A stretch of 40,025 nucleotides of DNA from Hugenholtzia roseola DSM 9546 (GTDB taxonomy: Bacteria; Bacteroidota; Bacteroidia; Cytophagales; Bernardetiaceae): NCBI RefSeq assembly GCF_000422585.1, contig NZ_KE383883.1:146986-187010 (forward strand), in the 5' to 3' direction. The position numbers and the translations under genes are program-made. The notes beneath the pieces are model-generated. The model was given only the letters and a program-made list of their open reading frames with translations, was not told the DNA's origin and did not search any database. Below, in pieces: positions 8,039 to 16,084 of the stretch (positions within the stretch are counted from its first letter, which is position 1; every line of letters begins with the position of its first letter).

Positions 8039-10255
8039 CTACGAACCCTTCACTTTTTGGGTAGGATTCGCTTTGACCACTACCTCTACGGGAGCTTTCT
8101 GCTTTTCCACTTCGGCATGGCGTTTTGCCCCATCTACGGCAATATGTGGCGCAATGATAAGCGAAACAATCGACATGAGTTTGATGAGGATATTCATAGA
8201 AGGACCCGAAGTATCTTTGAAAGGGTCGCCTACGGTATCGCCCGTAACAGAGGCTTTGTGCGGTTCAGAGCCTTTGAAGTAGGTTTTACCATCGATATCA
8301 ACTCCTTTTTCAAAAGACTTCTTGGCATTATCCCACGCGCCGCCTGCATTGGATTGGAACATTGCCATCAAGACCCCCGAAACGGTAACGCCAGCCAAAA
8401 GTCCGCCCAAAATTTCGGCAGAACTTGCATCAGGAAAGACTCCTTTGAAGCCAAAACCTACCACAAGGGGCGTGATAATCGCAATCGCACCGGGTAGCAT
8501 CATTTCGCGAATGGCGGCTTTGGTAGAAATTTCTACACAACGGTCGTATTCAGGCTGCCCTGTGCCGTCCATGATGCCTTTGATTTCGCGAAACTGACGG
8601 CGCACTTCCTTTACCATATCCATTGCCGCCTTTCCTACCGCCGAAATTGCTAAGGCAGAGAAAATAAAGGGAATCATAGCTCCAACTAATAAGCCTGCCA
8701 AAACAGGGGCTTTGTAAATATCTATCGCACTGATTCCTGCCAAGCCTACAAAAGCGGCAAAAAGTGCCAAAGAGGTAAGGGCAGCCGAAGCAATGGCAAA
8801 GCCTTTTCCTATCGCCGCCGTCGTGTTGCCTGCTGCATCTAAGATGTCGGTACGCTCGCGCACTTCTTTGGGAAGGTGGCTCATTTCGGCAATCCCCCCT
8901 GCATTGTCGGCAATGGGACCGAAGGCATCAATGGCTAATTGCATGCCCGTTGTCGCCATCATACCTGCCGCCGCCATCGCTACGCCATACAAACCTGCTA
9001 CGCTATAAGCCCCTACAATCCCTGCCGCCAAGACAATAATCGGCATTGTAGTAGATTTCATACCCACAGCCAAACCAGCAATGATGTTCGTTGCTGCACC
9101 CGTAGAAGATTGTTGTATGATAGAATTGACAGGGGCTTTTCCCATCGAGCAGTAGTATTCTGTTATCAAAGACATCAAAGCCCCTACAATTAGACCGATA
9201 AAGACAGCCCAAAAGACTCCCAAGTTGGTAAAATCATAGCCGCGCAACTGCAAATTAGGGGGCAACATCCACATAATGAGGAAATAAGCCGCCACTGCCG
9301 TCAATACAATCGAAGCCCAGTTGCCGATATTGAGTGCGCCCTGCACATTGCCGCCTTCTTTGACGCGCACAAAGAGCATGCCGACCATAGAAAATATCGC
9401 CCCTACGCCTGCTACCATCATAGGCAGTAAAATAGGCGAAAGTCCGTTAAATTCGTCTATCACTTTCATTTCGCTACCCAAGACCATCGCCGCCAAAATC
9501 GTCGCGACATAAGAGCCAAAAAGGTCTGCCCCCATGCCTGCTACGTCGCCTACGTTATCGCCTACGTTATCGGCAATCGTGGCAGGATTGCGAGGGTCAT
9601 CTTCGGGAATACCAGCTTCTACTTTTCCTACCAAATCCGCCCCTACGTCGGCAGCTTTGGTATAAATGCCGCCCCCTACACGCGCAAAAAGGGCAATGCT
9701 TTCCGCCCCCAAAGAGAAGCCTGTCAAGACTTCAAGCGCACGCTCCATCTCTAATCCTGTAACGGCTGCACCTGTGCTTTTTACAAAGAGCCAATAAAAG
9801 ACGATAAAAAGCGACCCCACGCCCAAGACTGCCAAGCCTGCTACGCCCATGCCCATCACTGCGCCCCCAGTAAAGGAAACTTTCAAGGCTTGTGAAAGAC
9901 TTGTTTTGGCGGCTTCTGCCGTCCTGACGTTGGCTTTTGTTGCGATTCGCATGCCGATAAAGCCTGCTAAGGCAGAAAATACCGCGCCTATTACAAAAGA
10001 AGCCACCACTAAGGGGTGCGAATTTTCACCTGTATAGCCCAAATAGAATAAGCCCACGCTGGCAAGGGCAACAAAGCCTGCCAATACCTTGTACTCGGCT
10101 TTCAGAAAAGCCATCGCGCCTTCGGCGATATAGCGTGCAATGGTTGTCATGCGCTCGTCGCCTGCGGCTTGCTTGCTCACCCAAGCCGATTGTAGAGCCG
10201 TATAAAGGAGGGCTACTACCCCGAAGAGTGGCACTAAGTAGATAATGTTTTCCAT
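8039..10255 (-). CDS. hppA: Membrane-bound ion-pumping pyrophosphatase (K+-dependent type)
   Basis: A 738-residue integral membrane pyrophosphatase of about 16 TM helices that couples PPi hydrolysis to H+ (or Na+) export. Visible motifs are [20 protein letters not shown] (194-213), [20 protein letters not shown] (218-237), and the K+-site block [10 protein letters not shown] (476-485), where Ala480 rather than Lys indicates the K+-dependent branch. The Glu usual in TM6 of Na+ pumps (ADLFESY) is Gly247 here (ADLFGSY). A Glu is present in TM5 at 185 (GAESIALF). I recall that Flavobacterium-type H+-pumping enzymes carry exactly this shift, so H+ transport is the better guess. Start at the ATG at 10255. 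A monocistronic unit is likely: it has its own promoter-like sequence upstream and a terminator downstream. Confidence 0.96.
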   Translation of the reverse strand: MENIIYLVPLFGVVALLYTALQSAWVSKQAAGDERMTTIARYIAEGAMAFLKAEYKVLAGFVALASVGLFYLGYTGENSHPLVVASFVIGAVFSALAGFIGMRIATKANVRTAEAAKTSLSQALKVSFTGGAVMGMGVAGLAVLGVGSLFIVFYWLFVKSTGAAVTGLEMERALEVLTGFSLGAESIALFARVGGGIYTKAADVGADLVGKVEAGIPEDDPRNPATIADNVGDNVGDVAGMGADLFGSYVATILAAMVLGSEMKVIDEFNGLSPILLPMMVAGVGAIFSMVGMLFVRVKEGGNVQGALNIGNWASIVLTAVAAYFLIMWMLPPNLQLRGYDFTNLGVFWAVFIGLIVGALMSLITEYYCSMGKAPVNSIIQQSSTGAATNIIAGLAVGMKSTTMPIIVLAAGIVGAYSVAGLYGVAMAAAGMMATTGMQLAIDAFGPIADNAGGIAEMSHLPKEVRERTDILDAAGNTTAAIGKGFAIASAALTSLALFAAFVGLAGISAIDIYKAPVLAGLLVGAMIPFIFSALAISAVGKAAMDMVKEVRRQFREIKGIMDGTGQPEYDRCVEISTKAAIREMMLPGAIAIITPLVVGFGFKGVFPDASSAEILGGLLAGVTVSGVLMAMFQSNAGGAWDNAKKSFEKGVDIDGKTYFKGSEPHKASVTGDTVGDPFKDTSGPSMNILIKLMSIVSLIIAPHIAVDGAKRHAEVEKQKAPVEVVVKANPTQKVKGS

Positions 10256-10328
10256 GTAGGATTGAGAAGTGTTTGGTGTGAAATGTGTAAAATTTGGAAT
10301 GATAGAACCGCTTGTGTTTTTTGTTTGG

Positions 10329-10358
10329 CAAAATTAGCCCCTTTTGCGAATTTTCAAA
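10329..10358 (-). promoter_or_regulatory. Candidate hppA promoter (Bacteroidota type)
   Basis: Read on the minus strand there is TTTG (10358-10355), an 18-base gap, then TAATTTTG (10336-10329), matching the Bacteroidota -7 consensus TAnnTTTG. It lies about 75 bases upstream of the hppA start codon. The spacing is one or two bases shorter than usual. Confidence 0.5.
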
Positions 10359-10444
10359 ATCAAAAGCCCTAAAAAGCAAATTTTTTACACAAAGAACCCT
10401 TTTTGATGCCAAAAAAGTAGGAAAGCCGTCTTTTTTATAGACAC

Positions 10445-10481
10445 AAAAAACCTTGTCGGCGCAAAAGCCCTACAAGGTTTT
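10445..10481 (-). terminator. Intrinsic terminator for the methyltransferase-MFS operon
   Basis: A 10-bp stem, AAAACCTTGT / ACAAGGTTTT, is followed on the minus strand by a T6 run. It lies 185 bases past the MFS stop codon and before the hppA promoter candidate, so it would separate the two minus-strand units. Confidence 0.65.
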
Positions 10482-10519
10482 GGTCTAAACTTTCAAAGCA
10501 GGCAAAACCGCGCTTTTCC

Positions 10520-10619
10520 CCAATGATATTAAGTGCTGCAAAAAGCCTTGTTTTGTCAAATTTGAAACGAAATAAAATTTGGATTAAACCCTAAGGGTCT
10601 TGCAGACCCTTAGGGTTTA
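10520..10619. repeat. Left-part copy of the inner palindromic element, with a strong hairpin
   Basis: The sequence from TGCAAAAAGCCTTGTTTTGT through CGAAATAAAATTTGGATTAA matches the left two thirds of the inner element at 12831-13000. It ends with a 33-base near-perfect palindrome (10586-10618, half-site AAACCCTAAGGGTCT) that also occurs at 12899-12931. The right end with its inverted repeat is missing. The rest of the 410-base gap between hppA and the MFS gene holds only the terminator at 10445 and the promoter candidate at 10329. Confidence 0.8.
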
Positions 10620-10665
10620 GCCATTTGCGTCTAACTTTTAAAATCAGACAAGACTGCGCTTTTCC

Positions 10666-11880
10666 CTACAAAGGTGTAATTTTTTCAGGCATGCGCTGTG
10701 CTATCAGCCCTGCCGAAAATAGGGTAAGCAAGGCGATAGTTAAAATTGCTACTTCAATACCGAAAGCATCTGCCATCAGACCCGAAAGAATTGCACCAAA
10801 AGCATAACCTAAGTCGCGCCATAGGCGAAAAGTGCCAATGCTTTCTGCTCGCTGTGTAGGGGCAGTTGCCGCCGCAATCGTAGCCAAAAAAGTAGGATAC
10901 ACTAAGGCAGTACCGAAGCCCAAAAGAGCCGAAAGCCCCATAAGGGTGTAGAAATGCGTAACGTAGGGGAGCGGCAAAATGGCAATTCCTTGTAGTGCCA
11001 TGCCCCAAAAAAGCATCTTCTTTTTAGAAAAATGGTCAGACATTTTGCCTGTAAAAAGCTGTCCGATACCCCAAACCGTTGGGTAAGTGGCGGTAATGAT
11101 GCCTATGTTTTCGTTGTCGTATTGGAATGAAAAAAGTAGAAGGGGCAGCAATCCCCAAATCATGCCATCATTGAGGTTATTGATAAGCCCTGCTTGCGTA
11201 ACCGAACTCAATGTTTTGTTGTGAAAAGTCGTATCCCAAAAGACGCGCTCTAATGGAACATTTGCGCTGCTTTGGGCTTCCTTTTTGGTGAAAATGCGTG
11301 TGTCTTTTATCCAAAAAAGCGTCAGAAAAAATCCGACCACCGAAATAAAAATGCCAACATAAAAAGGATAGGGCAGCACCCCATAACGATTGGCGAGGTA
11401 GCCCGTCAGGAAAGCCACTACGCCCACCGCCAGATAACCCGCAAATTCGTTTAGTCCCATTGCCAAGCCTCTATCTTTTTCGCCTACCAAATCAATTTTC
11501 ATGACTACCGTACTGCTCCACGTCAAGCCCTGCGCCATGCCCAAAAGCACGTTGGCAGCAATGACCCAAGCCCAAGAAGGCGCGTAAAGTAGCAAAAAAG
11601 GCACAGGAATTGTCAGTAGCCAGCCCAAAAGTAGCAAATTGCGCCGCCCCAAACGGTTTGCCAATCTGCCTGTGTAATAGTTGGCAATGGCTTTGCTGAT
11701 ACCAAAGGCGGTAATAAAAGAAAGCACCGCCGTTTTGGAAGATACCCCAAACTGACTTTCCGCAAACTGCGGAAAAATGCTGCGCTCCATGCCGACCATG
11801 CCACCTACTAAGGCATTGACCAGCACCAAAAGAACAAACTGTTGCCAATTTTCTTTTAAGCCAAGTTTTATTTCTTTCAT
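10666..11880 (-). CDS. Major facilitator superfamily transporter
   Basis: A 404-residue inner-membrane secondary transporter with two six-helix halves. The MFS motif-A region is seen between TM2 and TM3 as GRLANRLGRRNLLLLG (about 71-86), with a weaker copy in the second half (GKMSDHFSKKKMLFWG). FGLG-like and drug/H+ antiporter motif C signatures are not clear, so the substrate cannot be named. The start is only 16 bases after the stop of the methyltransferase gene, so both are probably on one transcript ending at the hairpin near 10445-10481. That the pair is functionally linked, for example exporting or sensing something the methyltransferase modifies, is inference. Confidence 0.9.
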   Translation of the reverse strand: MKEIKLGLKENWQQFVLLVLVNALVGGMVGMERSIFPQFAESQFGVSSKTAVLSFITAFGISKAIANYYTGRLANRLGRRNLLLLGWLLTIPVPFLLLYAPSWAWVIAANVLLGMAQGLTWSSTVVMKIDLVGEKDRGLAMGLNEFAGYLAVGVVAFLTGYLANRYGVLPYPFYVGIFISVVGFFLTLFWIKDTRIFTKKEAQSSANVPLERVFWDTTFHNKTLSSVTQAGLINNLNDGMIWGLLPLLLFSFQYDNENIGIITATYPTVWGIGQLFTGKMSDHFSKKKMLFWGMALQGIAILPLPYVTHFYTLMGLSALLGFGTALVYPTFLATIAAATAPTQRAESIGTFRLWRDLGYAFGAILSGLMADAFGIEVAILTIALLTLFSAGLIAQRMPEKITPL

Positions 11881-11896
11881 TTTTATACAAAAAAAA

Positions 11897-12631
11897 CTAC
11901 TCTTTTTCTACTACAAAAATCATACGTTCCGACTCCTTTTCTCGATATGGTTTTAAATCATAACTGCCCAAAACTTCTAAGACCTTCAAACCTGCGCTCT
12001 GAAAATATCGCTCAAAATCAGCCTTTGAAATCGCACGCACACGCTCCTCGAAATGAAAATCGCGCCCTTGTGTTTTGAAATCTATGCTTTTGATGATATA
12101 CTGATTTTTTAATCGCTTTTGTATCTGAAAAGCAATATCGCCCCGTTCTACCGTCGTTTGTGGCACTAATTGGGCTATTACTTGGGGGGTGTTGAAAAAA
12201 TCTAAGACCAATTTACCGCCTTTTTTTAGGTTTTGTGCCACATTTTGCAGGGCTTTCAAATGGTCGGATTCTGTTTCGAAATAGCCAAAACTTGTAAAAA
12301 GATTGAGGATAAAATCAAAGGGCTGATGGTGAAACGTATCGCGCATATCTTGACGATAGAAGTGCAAGCGTTCATTTTCAAACTGCCGCGCATAGCGAAT
12401 ACTCGAATCGGAAAGGTCTATACCGACTACTTGATAGCCTTTTTGGTTGAGATAAATCGCATGCCGCCCTTTGCCACAGGCTAAATCGAGAATAAGGTGC
12501 TGCGGCTCTATTTTTAAATAGTTGCAGAGGTTGTCTATCCAAAAACGCGCCTCCCTTTCATCTCTATTTTGGTACAAAAGGTGGTAATAAGGCGAATCAA
12601 ACCATTCTGCAAACCATTCTTTTAAAGGCAT
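11897..12631 (-). CDS. Class I SAM-dependent methyltransferase
   Basis: A 244-residue cytoplasmic methyltransferase. Motif I is LDLACGKGRHAIYL (about 49-62), followed by VVGIDLSDSSIRYA (motif II with acidic Asp in the adenosine-binding position), FYRQDMRD (motif III) and FDFILNLFTSFGYF (motif IV). The C-terminal half has a beta-rich substrate region (RGDIAFQIQKR, HFEERVRAISKADFERYF). The N-terminal WFAEWFDSPYYHLLYQNRD is typical of a widespread bacterial methyltransferase family (Methyltransf_25/11) whose acceptor is unknown. It is first in a two-gene unit with the MFS transporter. Confidence 0.9.
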   Translation of the reverse strand: MPLKEWFAEWFDSPYYHLLYQNRDEREARFWIDNLCNYLKIEPQHLILDLACGKGRHAIYLNQKGYQVVGIDLSDSSIRYARQFENERLHFYRQDMRDTFHHQPFDFILNLFTSFGYFETESDHLKALQNVAQNLKKGGKLVLDFFNTPQVIAQLVPQTTVERGDIAFQIQKRLKNQYIIKSIDFKTQGRDFHFEERVRAISKADFERYFQSAGLKVLEVLGSYDLKPYREKESERMIFVVEKE

Positions 12632-12697
12632 TTTAAATCTGGTAAAAGGTACAAAATTTGTTTTAATTAAATTAAAAACTAACGCGGAAACGACGTA

Positions 12698-13142
12698 GTT
12701 ACAACGGTGAAAACGTTAAATACACCCCGCCCCAAACCCCTCCCCCATAGGGAGGGGCTTTAATTTCACCTCAATTTTTTTCGCATAAATGCGAAGAAAT
12801 TGATTTGGTTTTCGAACCCTCCCCTATGGGGGCAGTAATGTTAAGTTCTGCAAAAAGCCTTGTTTTGTCAAATTTGACACAAAATAAAATTTGGACTTAA
12901 ACCCTAAGGGTCTTGAAGACCCTTAGGGTTTGGGGCATAGGACAAGTCAATGCCTTGTCCCTACATTTGCATTTGATTTTTAGAATTTAACATTACTGCC
13001 ATAGGGCGGGGCTTTGATTCGGAATCATTTTTTTATATTTATGCAAAAAAATGATTTGGTTTTCGAACCCTCCCCTATGGGGGGAGGGCAGGGTGGGGGT
13101 TCAGCAGGCTGGTTCGAGGTGCATCATTCCAACCGTTGTAAC
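12698..13142. mobile_element. Composite palindromic MITE-like element, copy A
   Basis: A 445-base non-coding element bounded by an 11-bp perfect inverted repeat, GTTACAACGGT (12698-12708) and ACCGTTGTAAC (13132-13142). Inside are two tandem copies of a module that begins CCATAGGG-GGGGCTTT, contains an A/T-rich hairpin, and ends GGTTTTCGAACCCTCCCCTA (about 12745-12830 and 12999-13078). A second element is inserted between them (12831-13000). It has no transposase and no long open frame, so it would be mobilised in trans if at all. No clear flanking target duplication was seen. An inverted relative lies at 25971-26359. Confidence 0.75.
12831..13000. mobile_element. Inner MITE-like element nested in copy A
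   Basis: A 170-base element with 19-bp terminal inverted repeats: GGCAGTAATGTTAAGTTCT at the left and AGAATTTAACATTACTGCC at the right (one mismatch). Its middle holds the 33-base palindrome at 12899-12931 (AAACCCTAAGGGTCT half-site) and the word ATGCCTTGTCCCTACATTTG. It is flanked by CCCTATGGG on the left and CATAGGGC on the right, the ends of the outer modules. Related full or partial copies are at 26130-26306, 10520-10619, 19718-19853 and 4918-4972. Confidence 0.8.
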
Positions 13143-13219
13143 AACACCATATAAGCCAAAAACCAGCCACCTATTAGGGTCTAATCGACCATTAACAGGG
13201 TCTGGTCTTGTTGGATTTT

Positions 13220-14953
13220 TTAGAAGTCGGTAGTGCGGAAGATAATCTCTTGCTCGCTTTTGTTGCCTAATTGGTCTTCTACCTCAATCAAAATCGTGTA
13301 GGAATTGTTCTTTTTGAAGCCGCTGATAGTACCCTGATAGGCTTTCTTTGGCTCGCCATTGATGCTGTAATAAATCGTTTGGCAGTCGGTTTGTCCGTCT
13401 TGCGCTCCTAAAAAGATTTTGGAATAAGAAGGGTAGGCATCACCTTCAATCGGAACGGTACTGAAATGATAGAAAAGCGAGGGCGGGTCTGCATCTACGC
13501 TAAATTCGGTTTTTATCAAATTTCGGTTATTGACATTATCATAACCAATAATTTCAAGCTCTTGTCTTCCCGATTGATTGATGGTAAAAGGACTGCTATA
13601 ATCCACTTCTGCCCCTTCACCCACAGGCTTGTAGGTAATTTTTTGCAGCCCCGACTCGGAATCGGTGGCAGAAAGACGGATATTGGTCTTGGCACTGATA
13701 AAGGTCATGTTGCCTTTCTGAAAGGTCTTGCCCTCGTATTTGAAGCTAAGACGGGGACCCGTTAAATCTACATAAACGGCACTAACGTTGTGTTTGTACT
13801 CATCAAAACGTGCGCTGGTACTGCCCTCTACGCCCTCATTGCCTGCGTTGTCTTCGGCAAAGTAGCGAATGGTGTGCAAGCCCGATTTGCTGGGCAGATA
13901 GAAAGGTTGGTCGTATTGCTGAAATTCGCCGTTGTCAATCGAGTACCACGTCTGTTTTACCCCTGATTTGTTATCTACGGCAGTAAGTTTGAGCTTGGTT
14001 CTGCCCGAAAAATAGACTTGGTCGCCTACGATAAACCTATCTCCTAAAACATCTGCCGACATAATAGGTGCAGTTCTATCTAAATAAAAGCTAAAAAACT
14101 GTACTTCTTCTGTATTTTTCAAATGGTCAGTAGAATAAAATTGTAACGTATGATTGCCGTCCTTTAAAACCTGCAAAGGCAAGACGCTTTCAGGGCGATA
14201 ATTTCGCCATTCCTGTTCATCAAAACGGTAGAGCGTTTGTGCCGTCCCGACGATATTATCCGTAACCTCTAAATAAATTTTGGTAGAAAGAGAAATTACC
14301 CCTGCTTCGGTAATACCCACGACATTGTAGATGCTTTCAGGCGGCGTAGTATCGATAACAAAAGTTTCTACCTTTTCTTTTTCCTTATTTCCTACCCTAT
14401 CTATGGCATAGTAAAAAATCTGATTTTCACCCTCGCTGCTCAAATCTATCGCATTTTGATAAGATTCAAAGCCCTGACTTCCTACCTTAAAAAAGAGGTC
14501 TTCCACCCCCGACATCTGGTCTTGGGTAGAAAGGCTGACCTTCAAATCTCTGCCATAAAAGCGCGTCCCCGCTTTTGTGTATTTGTAAGGCGTTTCAAAA
14601 ATGGCATTGCTATTGGGCGACAAGCCATCTCCATAAATCACATATTCGTATGTGTTTTGGGGGTCTAAGCCGTCATTGTGGCGAAAGGTATGTTTGCCAT
14701 GTCCATCTAAAAAAATTGGCTCTACACTGACTTCTTTTTCTGCTACCTTCGTACCTGAAAGCGGCACACCTGCACCGTCGGGCGTAGTGGAAATACGTAT
14801 ATAAACGGGCAAATCCACGCGCTGGAAATAGCGTTGCTTTTCATCTACATAAAAACCTGCCTGTGAGCCACCTTGTACCTGTCCTTGTAGGTTCTGATGA
14901 AAAAGCAGCAACGCAAGTATTGTAAGCCCAAAACGAAAGTAATTTTTTTTCAT
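13220..14953 (-). CDS. Secreted Ig-like/OmpL47-type repeat protein
   Basis: A 577-residue exported protein. The start was placed at the ATG at 14953, which begins a signal peptide (MKKNYFRFGLTILALLLF ... LQGQ), rather than at a TTG three codons upstream. The mature part contains four or five repeats of about 90-100 residues built on the pattern D-x2-(P/G)P / V-x-L-T/S-x-x-D-N-x-S/V-G / Y-x-(I/F)-(D/N) / W-x2-Y / G-x-H/N-T-(L/I)-x-(F/Y)-(Y/F)-(S/A)-x-D. Clear copies are DNKSGVKQTWYSIDNGEF and DSESGLQKITYKPVGEG. This is the OmpL47/Ig-like beta-sandwich type, often in cell-surface adhesion or matrix proteins. No C-terminal sorting domain (Por type) was seen, so it may be periplasmic. Element A lies just downstream. 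Confidence 0.8.
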   Translation of the reverse strand: MKKNYFRFGLTILALLLFHQNLQGQVQGGSQAGFYVDEKQRYFQRVDLPVYIRISTTPDGAGVPLSGTKVAEKEVSVEPIFLDGHGKHTFRHNDGLDPQNTYEYVIYGDGLSPNSNAIFETPYKYTKAGTRFYGRDLKVSLSTQDQMSGVEDLFFKVGSQGFESYQNAIDLSSEGENQIFYYAIDRVGNKEKEKVETFVIDTTPPESIYNVVGITEAGVISLSTKIYLEVTDNIVGTAQTLYRFDEQEWRNYRPESVLPLQVLKDGNHTLQFYSTDHLKNTEEVQFFSFYLDRTAPIMSADVLGDRFIVGDQVYFSGRTKLKLTAVDNKSGVKQTWYSIDNGEFQQYDQPFYLPSKSGLHTIRYFAEDNAGNEGVEGSTSARFDEYKHNVSAVYVDLTGPRLSFKYEGKTFQKGNMTFISAKTNIRLSATDSESGLQKITYKPVGEGAEVDYSSPFTINQSGRQELEIIGYDNVNNRNLIKTEFSVDADPPSLFYHFSTVPIEGDAYPSYSKIFLGAQDGQTDCQTIYYSINGEPKKAYQGTISGFKKNNSYTILIEVEDQLGNKSEQEIIFRTTDF

Positions 14954-15027
14954 ACCAACCAAAATATTAGGTGAAAAAGGAAATAAACCCGATAAACCTC
15001 AAAAAAAGAGCGACCAATAAGCCGCCG

Positions 15028-15035
15028 CAAAGATA
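15028..15035 (-). promoter_or_regulatory. Candidate -7 element upstream of the Ig-like repeat gene
   Basis: On the minus strand this reads TATCTTTG, an exact match to TAnnTTTG, 75 bases before the start at 14953. No good -33 TTTG was seen at the expected distance, so it is only a candidate. Confidence 0.4.
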
Positions 15036-15106
15036 GCTTTTTTTCTTATTTTAGGAAATAAGAACGAAAGGGGCTACCAAGTAGAGAGGCACAAAATATT
15101 TCAAGA

Positions 15107-15817
15107 CTACTCAAAATACTGCAACTCAGCAACAGACTCTATAAAATTAGCTTTCACGATAAAAACGTCATTTTTTTGATTGTTATTAGTATCTATTTTA
15201 GATATTTTATTATTTTTTATAGTAAAAACATTTGCTAAAATGCAGTATTTTTCTTTTATTTTATATTTTTCCTTTATGTATTTATTATTATAGTCGTTTA
15301 TAGAAATTAAAAAATCTAAATATCCATCATTATTGTAATCTCCAAATGTATTAAGAGGAGTCATAAAATTAAAAATGCCGTATATAATATTTTCTTTTTC
15401 ATTAGTAATATCTAAAACAAAATAATAAACAAAATTTTTTTTGTTAAAATTATTTGCGGAAAAAGAAACGATAATATAATTTCTTTTTTTAGTTTTACAA
15501 ACAACAATTTTGTAGCTATCATTCATACTTATATCTATTTTTTTATCTATATTATAGAAATCATTTAAATCTTCAAAAAATAGTTTTTTTTCATTTAAAA
15601 AAATAGTAACATTTTCACTTTTTTTATTAAATTTTAAACTATACTCTTTTTTGTTAAAAAAAAACTTAACATTATTATTGTAAGATGAATCTGACTGATA
15701 AAAAAAAGTTTCTCTTTTTAAAGCTACCTCCTCTATTTTTGCATGACTTTTGGGATTGCCCGACTTTTCTGCAAAGACGCAAGTTAAAAAACTAATAAAT
15801 AGAATTACTAATTTCAT
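15107..15817 (-). CDS. AT-rich secreted protein with calcium-loop motif
   Basis: Not recognised by family. A 236-residue protein with a signal peptide (MKLVILFISFLTCVFA, cleavage likely after residue 16). It is extremely rich in Lys, Asn, Ile, Phe and Tyr. D160-Y-N-N-D-G-Y-L-D168 is a complete DxNxDGxxD loop, the calcium-binding pattern of dockerin, EF-hand-like and FG-GAP/VCBS repeats, and it is followed by the hydrophobic FLISI. A second, degenerate loop is at D209-T-N-N-N-Q-K-N-D217. Base use differs sharply from the neighbours (A/T-dominated third positions, long T runs on the plus strand), so recent acquisition or relaxed selection is possible. A well-formed promoter lies upstream, which argues for a live gene. 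Confidence 0.72.
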   Translation of the reverse strand: MKLVILFISFLTCVFAEKSGNPKSHAKIEEVALKRETFFYQSDSSYNNNVKFFFNKKEYSLKFNKKSENVTIFLNEKKLFFEDLNDFYNIDKKIDISMNDSYKIVVCKTKKRNYIIVSFSANNFNKKNFVYYFVLDITNEKENIIYGIFNFMTPLNTFGDYNNDGYLDFLISINDYNNKYIKEKYKIKEKYCILANVFTIKNNKISKIDTNNNQKNDVFIVKANFIESVAELQYFE

Positions 15818-15856
15818 AATATTTTGGCTTTAAGCTACACTACCTTTATCCTGCCG

Positions 15857-15888
15857 CAAATATAAGAGAAGTTTTAATAAGGTGCAAA
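15857..15888 (-). promoter_or_regulatory. Promoter of the AT-rich secreted gene
   Basis: Minus strand: TTTG (15888-15885), 20 bases, TATATTTG (15864-15857). Both boxes and the spacing match the Bacteroidota consensus exactly. It lies 40 bases upstream of the start codon at 15817. Confidence 0.65.
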
Positions 15889-16084
15889 TTTTGAATAGCG
15901 TATCTCAGTGAGTAACATTATTAAAATTAAAAAAATTATTTTATTTATCAAACTATTTATTTAATTTTTAAAACTATATTTATATAAAAATTAAAAATAT
16001 ATTTCTTTTCACAAAATTTAACACGACTACCACAATAAGCCCCATAGAAAACCCTTTAACTTTTTAGGTTGTCGAACTTTGCTT

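Noticed and set aside
8322-9512. Several plus-strand open frames inside hppA
   Set aside because: They are antisense to a complete, motif-rich hppA and their protein sequences lack any domain pattern; low stop density comes from hppA codon use.
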